Shown in pieces: positions 43,712 to 53,651 of a stretch of DNA of 64,000 nucleotides. Every line of letters starts with the position of its first letter. The stretch's first letter is position 1. The DNA is from Thermoplasmata archaeon (GTDB taxonomy: Archaea; Thermoplasmatota; Thermoplasmata; Thermoplasmatales; Thermoplasmataceae): the NCBI GenBank assembly GCA_021794355.1, contig JAJYRA010000029.1:1-64000 (forward strand). Direction: 5' to 3'. Position numbers and translations under genes: made by a program. The notes under the pieces are model-generated. The model did not search any database. It saw only the letters and a list, made by a program, of their open reading frames with translations, and was not told the DNA's origin.

Positions 43712-43784
43712 TGGGTCTGCCCGGATTTGGACCGGGGTCTCCAACTCCCGAAGCTGGAAGGATACCAGGCTACCCCACAAACCC
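43712..43784 (-). tRNA. tRNA-Pro (CGG) with unusual T loop
   Basis: On the minus strand GGGTTTG pairs with CAGACCC, followed by A73. The D arm contains AGCCTGGTA with G18-G19 and A21. The anticodon stem CCAGC/GTTGG holds loop TTCGGGA, anticodon CGG for proline. The T stem is CCCGG/CCGGG, and its loop is TCCAAAT rather than the nearly universal TTCxAxx, so position 55 is C. No intron and no encoded CCA. Confidence 0.9.
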
Positions 43785-43822
43785 TTTCGATCTGGAGATA
43801 TTTCATTTTCATATTTAGTTTT

Positions 43823-44959
43823 CTATATACCAAGGTTCGAGAATTCTTCCCCTTGATTGGGTTGACCAATTTTTCTAATTTTTCCGGAAATTGAAATGAA
43901 AATCAGGCCAAACAGCAAAAATAGTAGACCCGTATTTGGGTCCGTTGCTGGAGGGATATATATTCCCATATCCTGAAACAATACCCAGATTAAGCCTATG
44001 AAAAGAAGAGAAAGGAAAATGCCAATACGGATGTTGAAAAATGTCACGAGAGCAGCAGTTATTAAGAGCAATGACATGAAAATATTAAGATAACTTTCCC
44101 TGAATAAGAACAGCGGATATGTGTGATTCAACAAGAAATAAACATAAGGACTTTCACCCTGTTGGCTTATGTTCATATAGATATCGAAGGAGAGTTGTCC
44201 ACTATTCCAGAAGGTATTCCCTGGAATCAATTGCAATATGGCACCTATAATAAGTATGGTGGTTAATGTGTATTTCATATAATTTTTAAGATAACTCCTA
44301 TCGGAAAATCTTTTGGAAACATATGGCATAGCCAAAAATACATATATCAACGCTGAACCAGGAAAACCTGTTAGGATGGAAACTCCAGCTTTGGGAATTC
44401 CACCAAATCCTTCTCCAAATATCCAAATTATAACACTCCACATTATAGATATTATGGAAATTATTTTTAGACACTTTTGGCTGTTATTCAAGAGGAATGC
44501 CGATCCAATAAATATCTGAAGGGCTCCGCTGAGAGCATCGAATTGGAAAGGATGAAGAAGCCACGTGTTATAACCGATCATAAGAAATTGTTCAACGTTC
44601 ATAAATGGAATTGCTTGAATTGCGGGCAATATCACAACTGAAAGAAATCCATAGGGCATCTCCGGCTGAAACTGGAGAACCCCATCCACAATCCATAAAA
44701 TTCCAAGTACAAGGCGGAAAGAGCTGCTGATATTACTCCTCTGATCATTCCTTAAGGCTTCTCGTATAATGAGAGCACTCAGTATACCCAGTGTGGAATA
44801 TATACCGGAGTAAATGTAAAATTTATTGATTTCTGATTTGGGTATATAATAAAACTGAAGGTCAAAATGAAAGATGAAAATAACAGGTATGATAAGAAAA
44901 ACTAATAAAATGACAGAAATGAGTAAATTCCAAATGCTAATTTGCATCCTTGACTTCAT
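43823..44959 (-). CDS. Polytopic membrane protein, about 10 TM
   Basis: A 378-residue integral membrane protein with about ten helices. Conserved-looking segments at helix ends are WIVDGVLQFQPEMPYG, PFQFDALSGALQIFIG and FGEGFGGIPKAGVSILTGFP followed by GSALIYVFLAMP. I recall proteins with this pattern in acidophiles and Gram-positive bacteria but know no function. The charge pattern suggests it is not a classic MFS or ABC permease. It is monocistronic and begins 115 bases from the divergent aIF5A gene. Confidence 0.55.
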   Translation of the reverse strand: MKSRMQISIWNLLISVILLVFLIIPVIFIFHFDLQFYYIPKSEINKFYIYSGIYSTLGILSALIIREALRNDQRSNISSSFRLVLGILWIVDGVLQFQPEMPYGFLSVVILPAIQAIPFMNVEQFLMIGYNTWLLHPFQFDALSGALQIFIGSAFLLNNSQKCLKIISIISIMWSVIIWIFGEGFGGIPKAGVSILTGFPGSALIYVFLAMPYVSKRFSDRSYLKNYMKYTLTTILIIGAILQLIPGNTFWNSGQLSFDIYMNISQQGESPYVYFLLNHTYPLFLFRESYLNIFMSLLLITAALVTFFNIRIGIFLSLLFIGLIWVLFQDMGIYIPPATDPNTGLLFLLFGLIFISISGKIRKIGQPNQGEEFSNLGI

Positions 44960-45074
44960 ACTAAAAGGGATAGTTCACGCATTTATTATATAGTTACATT
45001 ATATATCAGGTTAAAGTCAAATTTGGCTGTTGATCAGTAATGTAATCTGATAAAGAATAAAAGGACGTGATTAA

Positions 45075-45464
45075 ATGGGATGGCAGGAAGCAGAAGTTAG
45101 AGAACTAAAAGTTGGTAGGTACATGATGGTGGATGATATTCCATGCAAAATAATGGAAATAAATATGTCCAAACCTGGGAAGCACGGTGAGGCAAAGGCA
45201 AGAATCGTGGCCATTGGTATTTTTGATAATCAGAAAAAGAGTGTGGTTTTTCCGGTAAAGCATAAGGTTAAAGTACCGATGATTGAGAAGAAAAATGCTC
45301 AGGTTTTGAGTGTGGCAAATAATGAAGTTCAGTTAATGGACAGCGAAACGTTCGAGACATTTGTAATACCACTGGAACCGGATCAAATAGATAAAGTCAA
45401 GGCAGGCACAGAGGTATCATATTGGGAAGCCATGGGAACCAGAAAGATCATGCTGCAGAACTGA
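45075..45464 (+). CDS. eif5a: Translation initiation factor 5A (aIF5A)
   Basis: A 129-residue protein with an N-terminal SH3-like barrel and a C-terminal OB fold. Lys36 in [12 protein letters not shown] is the site of deoxyhypusine/hypusine modification, with the residues around it intact. aIF5A helps ribosomes pass proline stretches. A GTGAT ribosome-binding site precedes the ATG. The agmatinase gene begins within or right at its end, so polyamine synthesis and the polyamine-dependent factor are co-transcribed. Confidence 0.95.
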   Translation: MGWQEAEVRELKVGRYMMVDDIPCKIMEINMSKPGKHGEAKARIVAIGIFDNQKKSVVFPVKHKVKVPMIEKKNAQVLSVANNEVQLMDSETFETFVIPLEPDQIDKVKAGTEVSYWEAMGTRKIMLQN

Positions 45465-46327
45465 GTGCACTAGCCTCTCTCAAACGGATTGCAGATGCGA
45501 CTTTCAATTATGAAGATGCGCGGTATGTAATTTTTGGTGTTCCCTTTGATTATACCTCATCCTACAGACGGGGATCATCAAAGGGGCCAACGGAAGTTAG
45601 GCTCGCATACGATAACCTGGAATCCTTCGATCTTGATTATGGTGTTGACTTTTCAGAATTACCCATATGCGATATAGGAGATATTTCTGTAAATGAGGAT
45701 GCCGCGGAAACAGTTGATCTTGTTGAGGAAGTGATAAAGATAATAAGAAACGATGAAAAGATACCCATTATGATAGGCGGAGAGCATTCCATAACTGGAG
45801 GCTCCATTAGAAATTTCAGGGAATCCAGCATGATAATCATAGATGCACATTCAGACTTCAGGGATTCCTATATGGGAAACAGGAACAATCATGCATGTGT
45901 TACCCACAGGTCACTGGAAGTTTTAGGTGAAGGAAGAATATTTTCCTTTGGGACAAGATCCACTTCGAAGGAAGAGTTTGAAGACCCAGACTATGGAAAA
46001 GTAACATTTATTCGCTCCGAATACGTGAAAAACAATGGAATTGAAAAGAGCTTTTCCGAAATTGCCCCTAAACTGAAAGAAAGCATATATTTCTCAATTG
46101 ATATGGACGGGATAGATCCTTCCCAGGCTCCTGGAGTTGGTACACCTGAACCCTATGGACTTAGGGATTCTGATGTAAGATATCTTATTAGAAAATTAGC
46201 AAGGAAAATAAAGGGATTTGACATACTTGAATTTACTCCTGACTTTGATAATGGAAATACTGCAATGCTAGCGGCAAAATTAATTCAGGATTTTATTGGA
46301 AGCAGGGAAACGAAAAATTATTTCTAA
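45422..46327 (+). CDS. speB: Agmatinase (arginase superfamily)
   Basis: A ureohydrolase of up to 301 residues. The two-manganese ligands are all visible: His in [11 protein letters not shown]-x-H-x-D in [10 protein letters not shown], and D-x-D in [10 protein letters not shown]. The GTPEPYGL segment is typical of agmatinase. It makes putrescine and urea from agmatine. The start is uncertain: the frame has a TTG at 45422, 43 bases inside the aIF5A gene, a CTG at 45461 forming CTGA with the aIF5A stop, and no ATG or GTG before [20 protein letters not shown]. Putrescine leads to spermidine, needed to modify aIF5A, so the pair is functionally linked (inference). Confidence 0.88.
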   Translation: MGSHGNQKDHAAELSALASLKRIADATFNYEDARYVIFGVPFDYTSSYRRGSSKGPTEVRLAYDNLESFDLDYGVDFSELPICDIGDISVNEDAAETVDLVEEVIKIIRNDEKIPIMIGGEHSITGGSIRNFRESSMIIIDAHSDFRDSYMGNRNNHACVTHRSLEVLGEGRIFSFGTRSTSKEEFEDPDYGKVTFIRSEYVKNNGIEKSFSEIAPKLKESIYFSIDMDGIDPSQAPGVGTPEPYGLRDSDVRYLIRKLARKIKGFDILEFTPDFDNGNTAMLAAKLIQDFIGSRETKNYF

Positions 46328-46627
46328 TTCACGAGATTGCTAAAAAAATCCTTCCCACCTTTCGTTAACATATTTCGGGGAAATAAATGGAATGATTATT
46401 TTGCATTTTATAATTGTATAGTAAGCACCCTCTGGATGAGGGAAATCACAAGTGGGAATCTCTGGTCATACTTTGGTTCATGTCTGTTAAAAATATGTAG
46501 GATTGAGATCACAAACTAATTAACTCTAAGAGAAAAGAGAGTGATAATCACATATACTGAGTTCCATAAGATTTGTTAAATAGAATGCGTTCTATAGGAA
46601 AAAATTAATATACTTTTCACATCTCAG
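46328..46627. other. 300-base spacer before the surface-protein gene
   Basis: No gene is supported here. A TATA-like TTAATATACTTTT (46605-46617) precedes ATG 46628 closely, in keeping with a leaderless or short-leader transcript of the large gene. Confidence 0.45.
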
Positions 46628-49600
46628 ATGATTATGCATAATAAATCCATAGTGATGATAGTTGCATTGATAATGGTGTTGATGGCTCTCTCTCCTGTGA
46701 TGGGTATGAATTTTGGAGGATCTTCCTCTGCGACTCATCATAAAACAATTTCTGTGGATGCCAGTAAAGGAAACAGTCCAAATTCTCCTTTGACAAATGC
46801 AACAAGTGCTTATTATAATAAGACAGCAGTATTGTCTGAAATTAAGGACAAAGGAATAGATTCAAAATATGCTTATCTTCCAAATATGAATTATAGATTG
46901 CCAGTCAAGAACGGCCTTGTTCAACCTGAGTATAGATCCTATCCTGCTCCAATGGGATTAAGTGATTTTGGCCTTAACACGACCAAGGGTGTCCTCTCGG
47001 CGTATAACTTGACCACCTCTTCGATCTCCAGTTCCCTTTCACTGAATAGTGCTGATGCTTTTTACGCAGGAAACCCATCTTTTCCGCATGGCTTTTCAGC
47101 CCAGTTGAATGCTGTCCTTAACGATGTTACCGTGAAAGGGAAGTCCTCATATGTCTTCTGGACCCAGAATGTGATGTTTTACTCATCACGAACACATCAG
47201 CTAATGTTCATAGACAATGTGTGGAATTTCTCGTCACCCTCCATGCCAAGGGGTACAATATATTCTGGAAATGGATTGGCAAATAATGCTTTCCCAACCT
47301 TCTATTATGACGTGGGACCAATCTTCACATTAAACTCTCCATTCAAAGTATCGCTTTATCTCAATTCTACCGTTATTGGGGGGAGGAGTACACTATTTTT
47401 TAACTACTCCATTAGATCTTCAACGGTCGATAATAGTGGGAGCTACGATAAGGTTGTTTTCAACTCAACTTATGGTATGCCCTCAGGTTACTCAGCACCT
47501 GCTCCACACTACCTCATCAGTGGTAACACTGTTACTCCGATGGGTCTTCTTAACGATGCGGAATTCATTCTTGGAGGGCCAGGAGGGGGCTCAACCGTCA
47601 GCATGTATTCATTGAACGCTACAATGGAACTGAAATATCTCTCCGCTTCCGGTGTGTATATGAATGTACCATCAGCTTACGACTATGGTACTGATACTGG
47701 TGAAACTTCGGAGGGTGTGGCAGTTGCATGGTCCCAAAGCGGTAAGGCAACGCTTACTACAGGACCCTCCCTTCTTTACGGGATGTGGAATGTTTCATCC
47801 ACGACGCAAATGAAATGGTATGCAGGAACAATCACACCGAGCAATTCCTTTGTTTTCGTGAATCCTGGTTCCGTGTATTCCATGCCAAACGCATCATGGG
47901 TCCCTCTTAGCATTGGAGGGAAATACAGGTTCGAACTTCCCAGCCAGCCATATGTAATGAACGTATCCCTCAGCGGCTACAGTCCAAAAGTGGAAAGCCT
48001 TTTGGGATCAATGTCAATTTCACTTAGCAGAGGTGGGTATGGCACATATACACCTCTATATGCAATGGGCAATAGTCAGATACCATACATTTCCTACAAA
48101 GGTTCTGGAACTGTGACAAATCAGTATATGCTATTCAATGGTTCGACAGGTCAATCTAGCAGCGTTTATTTGATTACCAATGACTTCGGGTACACCGTGT
48201 TCTTCGGTATGCTCATTTACAACGTAAGCTCATATGTCACGGCCGAGAATCAAACTCTCTTCACTTCAGGAACAGGTTTTGGCTTCGGTGTACCTCTTCC
48301 AGATATTATAATGCAGAGCTCAAATTTCTCATTACTATCATCTGTATTCGTTGTCAGTTCTCTTGATTTTTCAGTTAACCCTATTTTGACCGCGTCGTAT
48401 TCCTGTATGAGCTCAGCGTTAAACGTATTCAACTCCACAAGTGTCTACATTGGTGGAAATTACTTTGCTGGTTCTGCAACAGATCTCTATCTCTGGAATG
48501 GCACTGGAAACCTCATTTGGGGTAACAAATTTTTTAACAATCTCTCCTATTTTTCATTTGAAGGAATCGACATGAGTTCATCCGGAAATATGATTTACAA
48601 CAACTATTTCTGGGGTATGCTTTTCGATGTATTTGCAAAGCACTTTAACTATAATGGAACATTTACAACAAATTCATGGAATATAACCAGAGAAAGTGCC
48701 TCTATTTTACACTCATTCAATGGTTACGAATTTAAGGGAAGCATCATAGGAACATCCTATCAGGGAGGTAACTATTGGTGGAATTATGCAAACGAAACTC
48801 CTCCTTTCGATGACAATGGATTCATATGGGCCTCCAAATGGAGTTCCTCTGAACCTCAGGGCGATTTTGTTCCTCTGGTTGCCAATTACGCGCATTTCAT
48901 TGAGAAGGGACTACCGGCAAATATGACGCCTTTTTACCATATAATATTCAACAACACCTACGCCTTCTCAACCAACCATAGCAATGAGATAAGCCTTAAT
49001 GTTTTGAATGGAACATATCCATTTACGCTTCCAGTCGTGAATGAGATAAGTTTTCGAACTTTTACCACAATAACCAAATTCATCCCCTCGCCGACATCAG
49101 GGAATTTGAGTCTCGCAGGACATGTGGTAACCAAGGAAATAAACTTTACCGCAAATTACATCGTAAAATTCACTGAAACCGGTCTTCCAACTGGAACAGA
49201 ATGGTTTGTGAACCTTTCAACAGGGTCATACCACACAACCGGAAGCTACATTGATATTTATCTCCCCAATGCATCATACTCATACAGTATTGCTTCAACA
49301 GATAAGGCACTTCCAGTAAGGAGCGGAACATTTACGGTCAATGGAAAACCTCAAAGTGTTGCCGCTGTGTTCCCGGCTAAATACAGCCTGGAATTCATTG
49401 AGAAGGGATTACCGACCGGTACGCAGTGGGGCATCACAGTGAATAAGACACAATACACATCAACTTCAAACAGTATAAATGTTAAACTTACAAACGGAAT
49501 GTACAATGCACAGTTTAGTTCACCATCGGGATATTTCCCAACTCCATCACAATACCAGTTCACTGTTAATGGGGGAAATCAGTCATTTGAGATCTATTAT

Positions 49601-51364
49601 GCTCATTCCAGCGAAGAGAAATTCATAAACCCGATTGGGACAATATTCCCCGCAATAGAAAAGACCCTACCTGGAAGCGTGCTCAATACGAGTAACCATG
49701 ATTTATCTTTTGGCTCTGCTTTTGACAGTGGCAAGGGTCTTCTATTTATACCTATCCTTAATGAAAATAATATTTCCAAAAGTGGGATATATGTCTACAA
49801 CACCACGACGGGTGAATTTGTAAAAACCATAAGTACAATAGGTGAATATGATGCCGTTTACAATCCGTCCACAGGATTTGTTTATGCTATTTCAGCCAGT
49901 GGAAACCTGTCCGAGATAAACCCATCAACTTTAGAAATAGTCAAGAACGTATCTATCACTTCCCCTTCCAATGGTTTGGCTTTTCTAAATCAGCAGGGAA
50001 ACTACATCTATGCATACATCTCAGGTACAGGAAATATTGTGCAGATAGATGCCACAACCCTGGTTCTAACAAAAAACATCCCAGTTGGATCTTCTGCAGA
50101 TATAAGTCCCTTTTACACAGTAATGGGTGGAAACGCATACTTTGCAAATACAACTGGAGACAAAATTCTGATACTTAACCTAACGAGCAATACAATGAGA
50201 AAAGTAGTCTTGCCAGCGGACTATTCGCCATTGAGTGTAATTCACTACTTTGGATCAAAACTTCTTATTGGTGGCGAAAATTATTCGAATATTATATATA
50301 ATGTTTCCAGTTCAGCCATTACAGTGGGACCTAATATATCCGGGGTTGCAACTTCTGCCACTTATGATGCCATTTCACATTCATTGTATATCTCTTCGTT
50401 GCCCTATCATCTTAACGTTTTTGGTAACATCACTGAAGTCAATCCCGAAAACGGCAATATAATCGCTGAAATCCCTAGTCTTCCTGCTTTGGGTATAGTC
50501 TTCGTTTCATCAATGCAGGAGATATTTGCCAATAATTTCTTTGTTGGCTCTATTTCGTTATATTCAGTACAACACTATTACACGGTAACATTCACGGAAA
50601 CAGGTCTTCCATCAGGAACAACATGGTATGTGAACGGTACAGGTCTTGATTCTGGACCAATAACAGGATCAACTTATTCTGTAATGCTAACAAATGGTAC
50701 ATATGCATACACAATACAGACAAACAACAAGATCTATGAACCTTCACCATCCTCCGGATCAGTCACGGTTAACGGTGGTTCAAAGTCTGTACCTATAACA
50801 TTCTCCCAGGTTAAATATGCAGTAACATTCACGGAAACAGGTCTTCCTGCAGGAACAACATGGTACGTGAACGGTACAGGCATGCATGGCCACGCATCAG
50901 CACCTTCAAACATATCCTTCTCTCTGAACAATGGAACCTATGCATTCACTGTAACAAATCTGGGCAGCTACTACACGACAACATACAGTTTCACAGTAAA
51001 TGTTTCAGGAAAGAAGATCACTGAGACTGTTGATTATTATCACTGGGCCTACATAACTGGAACCATCTCTCCCAATAATGCAACACTCACAATAAACGGA
51101 AAAGCTGTTTCCATATCATCATCGGGTACATTCAATGTATCAGTTGAAACGGGAACATATCATGTTGTTGCCTCTCTCACTGGCTACCAATCATACTACA
51201 ACAACTTCACATTGACAGCTGGAAACATGAAAAATCTTTCAATCACCGTAGAACAGAACTCAAAGCCATCTACCATATCAACGGCAGAGATATACGGAAT
51301 AGTCGGTGCTGTTATTGCAATAGTGGTGATAGTTGGTGCAATAATGTTCTTTAGGAGGAAATAA
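46628..51364 (+). CDS. Giant thermopsin-domain surface protein
   Basis: A 1578-residue exported protein. A signal peptide covers residues about 1-30. Residues about 80-500 match thermopsin (family A5 acid protease), with SYVFWTQNVMFYSSRTHQLM, FIDNVWNFSS and TFYYDVGPI. Residues about 560-720 look like a parallel beta-helix (repeats of N-x-I-x-x-N-x-F). FTETGLP/FIEKGLP repeats start near 757, 847, 922, 1321 and 1400; residues about 1010-1315 form a beta-propeller-like region, and a PEGA-like domain is near 1474. One TM helix (1555-1577) with FFRRK ends the protein. It is rich in N-x-S/T sequons. It is likely anchored outside the cell, as an acid protease or an adhesive surface layer component. 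Confidence 0.85.
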   Translation: MIMHNKSIVMIVALIMVLMALSPVMGMNFGGSSSATHHKTISVDASKGNSPNSPLTNATSAYYNKTAVLSEIKDKGIDSKYAYLPNMNYRLPVKNGLVQPEYRSYPAPMGLSDFGLNTTKGVLSAYNLTTSSISSSLSLNSADAFYAGNPSFPHGFSAQLNAVLNDVTVKGKSSYVFWTQNVMFYSSRTHQLMFIDNVWNFSSPSMPRGTIYSGNGLANNAFPTFYYDVGPIFTLNSPFKVSLYLNSTVIGGRSTLFFNYSIRSSTVDNSGSYDKVVFNSTYGMPSGYSAPAPHYLISGNTVTPMGLLNDAEFILGGPGGGSTVSMYSLNATMELKYLSASGVYMNVPSAYDYGTDTGETSEGVAVAWSQSGKATLTTGPSLLYGMWNVSSTTQMKWYAGTITPSNSFVFVNPGSVYSMPNASWVPLSIGGKYRFELPSQPYVMNVSLSGYSPKVESLLGSMSISLSRGGYGTYTPLYAMGNSQIPYISYKGSGTVTNQYMLFNGSTGQSSSVYLITNDFGYTVFFGMLIYNVSSYVTAENQTLFTSGTGFGFGVPLPDIIMQSSNFSLLSSVFVVSSLDFSVNPILTASYSCMSSALNVFNSTSVYIGGNYFAGSATDLYLWNGTGNLIWGNKFFNNLSYFSFEGIDMSSSGNMIYNNYFWGMLFDVFAKHFNYNGTFTTNSWNITRESASILHSFNGYEFKGSIIGTSYQGGNYWWNYANETPPFDDNGFIWASKWSSSEPQGDFVPLVANYAHFIEKGLPANMTPFYHIIFNNTYAFSTNHSNEISLNVLNGTYPFTLPVVNEISFRTFTTITKFIPSPTSGNLSLAGHVVTKEINFTANYIVKFTETGLPTGTEWFVNLSTGSYHTTGSYIDIYLPNASYSYSIASTDKALPVRSGTFTVNGKPQSVAAVFPAKYSLEFIEKGLPTGTQWGITVNKTQYTSTSNSINVKLTNGMYNAQFSSPSGYFPTPSQYQFTVNGGNQSFEIYYAHSSEEKFINPIGTIFPAIEKTLPGSVLNTSNHDLSFGSAFDSGKGLLFIPILNENNISKSGIYVYNTTTGEFVKTISTIGEYDAVYNPSTGFVYAISASGNLSEINPSTLEIVKNVSITSPSNGLAFLNQQGNYIYAYISGTGNIVQIDATTLVLTKNIPVGSSADISPFYTVMGGNAYFANTTGDKILILNLTSNTMRKVVLPADYSPLSVIHYFGSKLLIGGENYSNIIYNVSSSAITVGPNISGVATSATYDAISHSLYISSLPYHLNVFGNITEVNPENGNIIAEIPSLPALGIVFVSSMQEIFANNFFVGSISLYSVQHYYTVTFTETGLPSGTTWYVNGTGLDSGPITGSTYSVMLTNGTYAYTIQTNNKIYEPSPSSGSVTVNGGSKSVPITFSQVKYAVTFTETGLPAGTTWYVNGTGMHGHASAPSNISFSLNNGTYAFTVTNLGSYYTTTYSFTVNVSGKKITETVDYYHWAYITGTISPNNATLTINGKAVSISSSGTFNVSVETGTYHVVASLTGYQSYYNNFTLTAGNMKNLSITVEQNSKPSTISTAEIYGIVGAVIAIVVIVGAIMFFRRK

Positions 51365-51365
51365 A

Positions 51366-51773
51366 ATGAGTCAGGTTAGTAAGACTCCGTTTATCCTTGG
51401 ATTAACAGGAGGAATTCTGGGATTTTTCATCAGTATTGCTTTAGTGGACATAGGAGATATAATTCATGGAATTGTATCTGGAGTAGGGTCCGCAAGTGAA
51501 GTGAGTGCAGCGAACACTATTAGTTTCCTAGCCGGGATGGGCGTACTTTGGTCAATAATAGGTATAATTGGTGCTTCTCTATCATTAGAAGCCAATAGAT
51601 CAGTGACGGTTACCTCTGGAATTATAATGCTCATGTCAGCTTTCGGAGGGCTTCTTGGATACAGCATAGGCACTGCCTTTTTCCCTTCATTTATCCTTCT
51701 TCTCATGGGCGGAATTATGGCACTGAGAAAAAGTCATATACAGCCTGTACAAGCACCCCCTCAGCCTATTTAA
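51366..51773 (+). CDS. Small four-TM membrane protein
   Basis: A 135-residue protein with four hydrophobic helices (about 10-30, 50-70, 73-90 and 95-118) and a short polar tail with Pro/Gln (QPVQAPPQPI). It begins one base after the stop of the giant surface-protein gene, with AGGAGG-like AGGAGGAAATAAAATG as ribosome-binding site, so it is cotranscribed. I know no family name. It may help to place or stabilise the surface protein (inference). Confidence 0.7.
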   Translation: MSQVSKTPFILGLTGGILGFFISIALVDIGDIIHGIVSGVGSASEVSAANTISFLAGMGVLWSIIGIIGASLSLEANRSVTVTSGIIMLMSAFGGLLGYSIGTAFFPSFILLLMGGIMALRKSHIQPVQAPPQPI

Positions 51774-51917
51774 CTGTTGAAAATACCACGCACGATTTAT
51801 GTAAGCTCTTGAGGTTACTCCACACATCTAACCTCAAGTTATTCAGGTTTAAACGAACTCTTCGTCTAAAAACGCATTCACTTAAATCCTGTTACCGCAT
51901 AATAATTATAATCAACA

Positions 51918-52050
51918 GAGGATTTCTAATAACCGCAAGAATGGAATCTTTCGCTTCATTGACACTAGATGGAAAAGGCGTATCCGTCAGTGTTGGGAGA
52001 AGCCTATCAAGTTAGGGTTCCCCAGGAAATCGAGGTTTTTAGAAACCGTC
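51918..52050 (+). mobile_element. 133-bp MITE-like element, copy 3
   Basis: Same orientation and length as copy 1, with a few substitutions (for example CGCAAGAATGG for CGTAAAAATGG). AACA flanks both sides and may be a 4-bp target duplication. In this copy a reading frame RISNNRKNGIFRFIDTRWKR runs through the whole element and ends at TAA about 52070-52075. Confidence 0.85.
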
Positions 52051-52470
52051 AACAGTAATTTAGGGTTGAATTAAGATAATAAACCGTGCCAAGACTTGAT
52101 GATTATTATACGTAACATTTTGATAACTTCTCATCGGACTGCTTCCGGCTAAATCTCTAATGGATCACGGAATTATCAGTATATCTCATTACTGCTCGAG
52201 ATATAGAATCTTAAAGAGAAGAACGCGTTTGTTGATATGGGCAAAATATTGAGAAAAGAGTCGTGCGGATTCCGGTAACTATTACAAATACGCATTACGA
52301 TTTCCTATAAAATCCCAGTGCGCGATATTTATATTATCTTGAACCTGCTAACCTAATTTTCTTATAACGACAGCCTATGGATATCTAAATCTACGTTCAG
52401 GAGAAGATTATTCATTATACTAAATTGTAAAATTATTGCGGAACGCATAAAAAGGGATCAATTTTCCGTA
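52051..52470. other. Spacer without a recognised gene
   Basis: About 420 bases right of element copy 3 contain only short frames. I see no RNA gene, repeat or promoter that can be supported, other than AT-rich tracts near 52320-52340. Confidence 0.4.
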
Positions 52471-53019
52471 TCATATTGACCCATAATTTTGATCTCTTTT
52501 AAAGTATTGCACCACGTGTGGTCTTGTGAAATAATACAGGAATACAATTCCGAGTATGGTTCCAACGGGGAAGTTGAAAAGAGAGAGGACGGAAAATATC
52601 ATCATGAGGATTCTTGCCCAGTTCTTTCCGGTTAAAAGGGAAAGGGAAGCGATAAGGAATAGTATCCCTATGAACGCGAATACTATAAATAAGATTGGAA
52701 ACAGAGCACCAAATAAAACACCCATACCTATATCTACAAGTCCTCCAAGGAAGCCTAGTATGGCAAGTATTACAACTCCATCCGGCCTTTCTACCTGCCT
52801 TGGTATGCTTGAAAAATTCGATGACCCACAATTGGAACAAACTGCATTAGAAAACGGATTTCTGGCTCCACAATTAATACAGTATTTCACTCTTTCTGCA
52901 TTTCCTATGGGTTGAATTGTTTCTCCGGCATTTCCCGTGGTATTCATCTGGTATCCACAATGATCGCAAAACTCAGCATTATCTGGCACTGCAGCACTAC
53001 AATTAGGACATACTTTCAT
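52471..53019 (-). CDS. Double zinc-ribbon membrane protein
   Basis: A 182-residue protein with two zinc ribbons: CPNCSAAVPDNAEFCDHC at residues 4-21 and CINCGARNPFSNAVCSNC at about 47-64. Three to four TM helices follow (from about residue 80), ending KRDQNYGSI. Similar zinc-ribbon plus membrane domain proteins are frequent in archaea; the function is unknown. It is monocistronic. The other zinc-ribbon membrane protein, at 54902-56026, has the opposite domain order. Confidence 0.75.
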   Translation of the reverse strand: MKVCPNCSAAVPDNAEFCDHCGYQMNTTGNAGETIQPIGNAERVKYCINCGARNPFSNAVCSNCGSSNFSSIPRQVERPDGVVILAILGFLGGLVDIGMGVLFGALFPILFIVFAFIGILFLIASLSLLTGKNWARILMMIFSVLSLFNFPVGTILGIVFLYYFTRPHVVQYFKRDQNYGSI

Positions 53020-53120
53020 TGGTTAACTCGATACATTTATCAATATATATACTTATGTGTAAAAAAATTATGGATCCAAATGAAAACAAATAGGAAAATA
53101 TTGATGACGATAGATTATGT

Positions 53121-53651
53121 TTAAATTCCAATCTTTCCCGCGATCTCTTTACCCTTGGTAATTTCTATCCTGCATGGTGTTGGAAGTTTAATGGATGCCT
53201 TATGTAGAGCCTCCTTCATCTGTTTTGCCCCTTCTGCAGTTACTTTTGCAACCATGATGATATCATTCGCGTGAACCCTTGCTGCAGTCCCAACTGGTTT
53301 CCCAAAGGCATTTCTCATACCACTGGATATCCTATCTGCTCCAGCTCCTGTTGCCATTTTGTGCTCTCTTATTACATGATGAGGGTATGGCCTGATCTGG
53401 AAATAGTAATTTTCAAGACCCAGTGACTCACTTACTTTTCTGTTTATGGAAATCCTTGCAGCCTCAAGTGCGCTGTGCCTGATCTGGCAGCTTTCTTCTG
53501 CAATCATCCTGAACTCAATTGGAAAATCCCTTTTCTGGTTACCGTGTGTAAACGTGGTAATTTTCGGGTAAGGGACACCACCCATGAAATCCCTTCTAGT
53601 ATATGCGGGACCTGATATTTTAGTATACATTCTTGCTGGCTTTGTTACCAT
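53121..53651 (-). CDS. rpl10e: 50S ribosomal protein L10e (uL16)
   Basis: A 176-residue ribosomal protein reading ARMYTKISGPAYTRRDFMGG, GNQKRDFPIEFRMIAEESCQ, FQIRPYPHHVIREHKMATGA and ADRISSGMRNAFGKPVGTAA. It lies by the peptidyl-transferase centre and the central protuberance. Length and sequence are normal. It is transcribed alone, divergent from the MFS gene at 53819. Confidence 0.95.
   Translation of the reverse strand: MVTKPARMYTKISGPAYTRRDFMGGVPYPKITTFTHGNQKRDFPIEFRMIAEESCQIRHSALEAARISINRKVSESLGLENYYFQIRPYPHHVIREHKMATGAGADRISSGMRNAFGKPVGTAARVHANDIIMVAKVTAEGAKQMKEALHKASIKLPTPCRIEITKGKEIAGKIGI

Noticed and set aside
50582-50880. DNA repeat as a CRISPR or mobile repeat
   Set aside because: The near-identical blocks encode ETGLP protein modules of the surface protein and are explained by domain duplication.
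51809-52015. 68-codon frame running into MITE copy 3
   Set aside because: It is in a different frame from the element's own open stretch and has no coding character.
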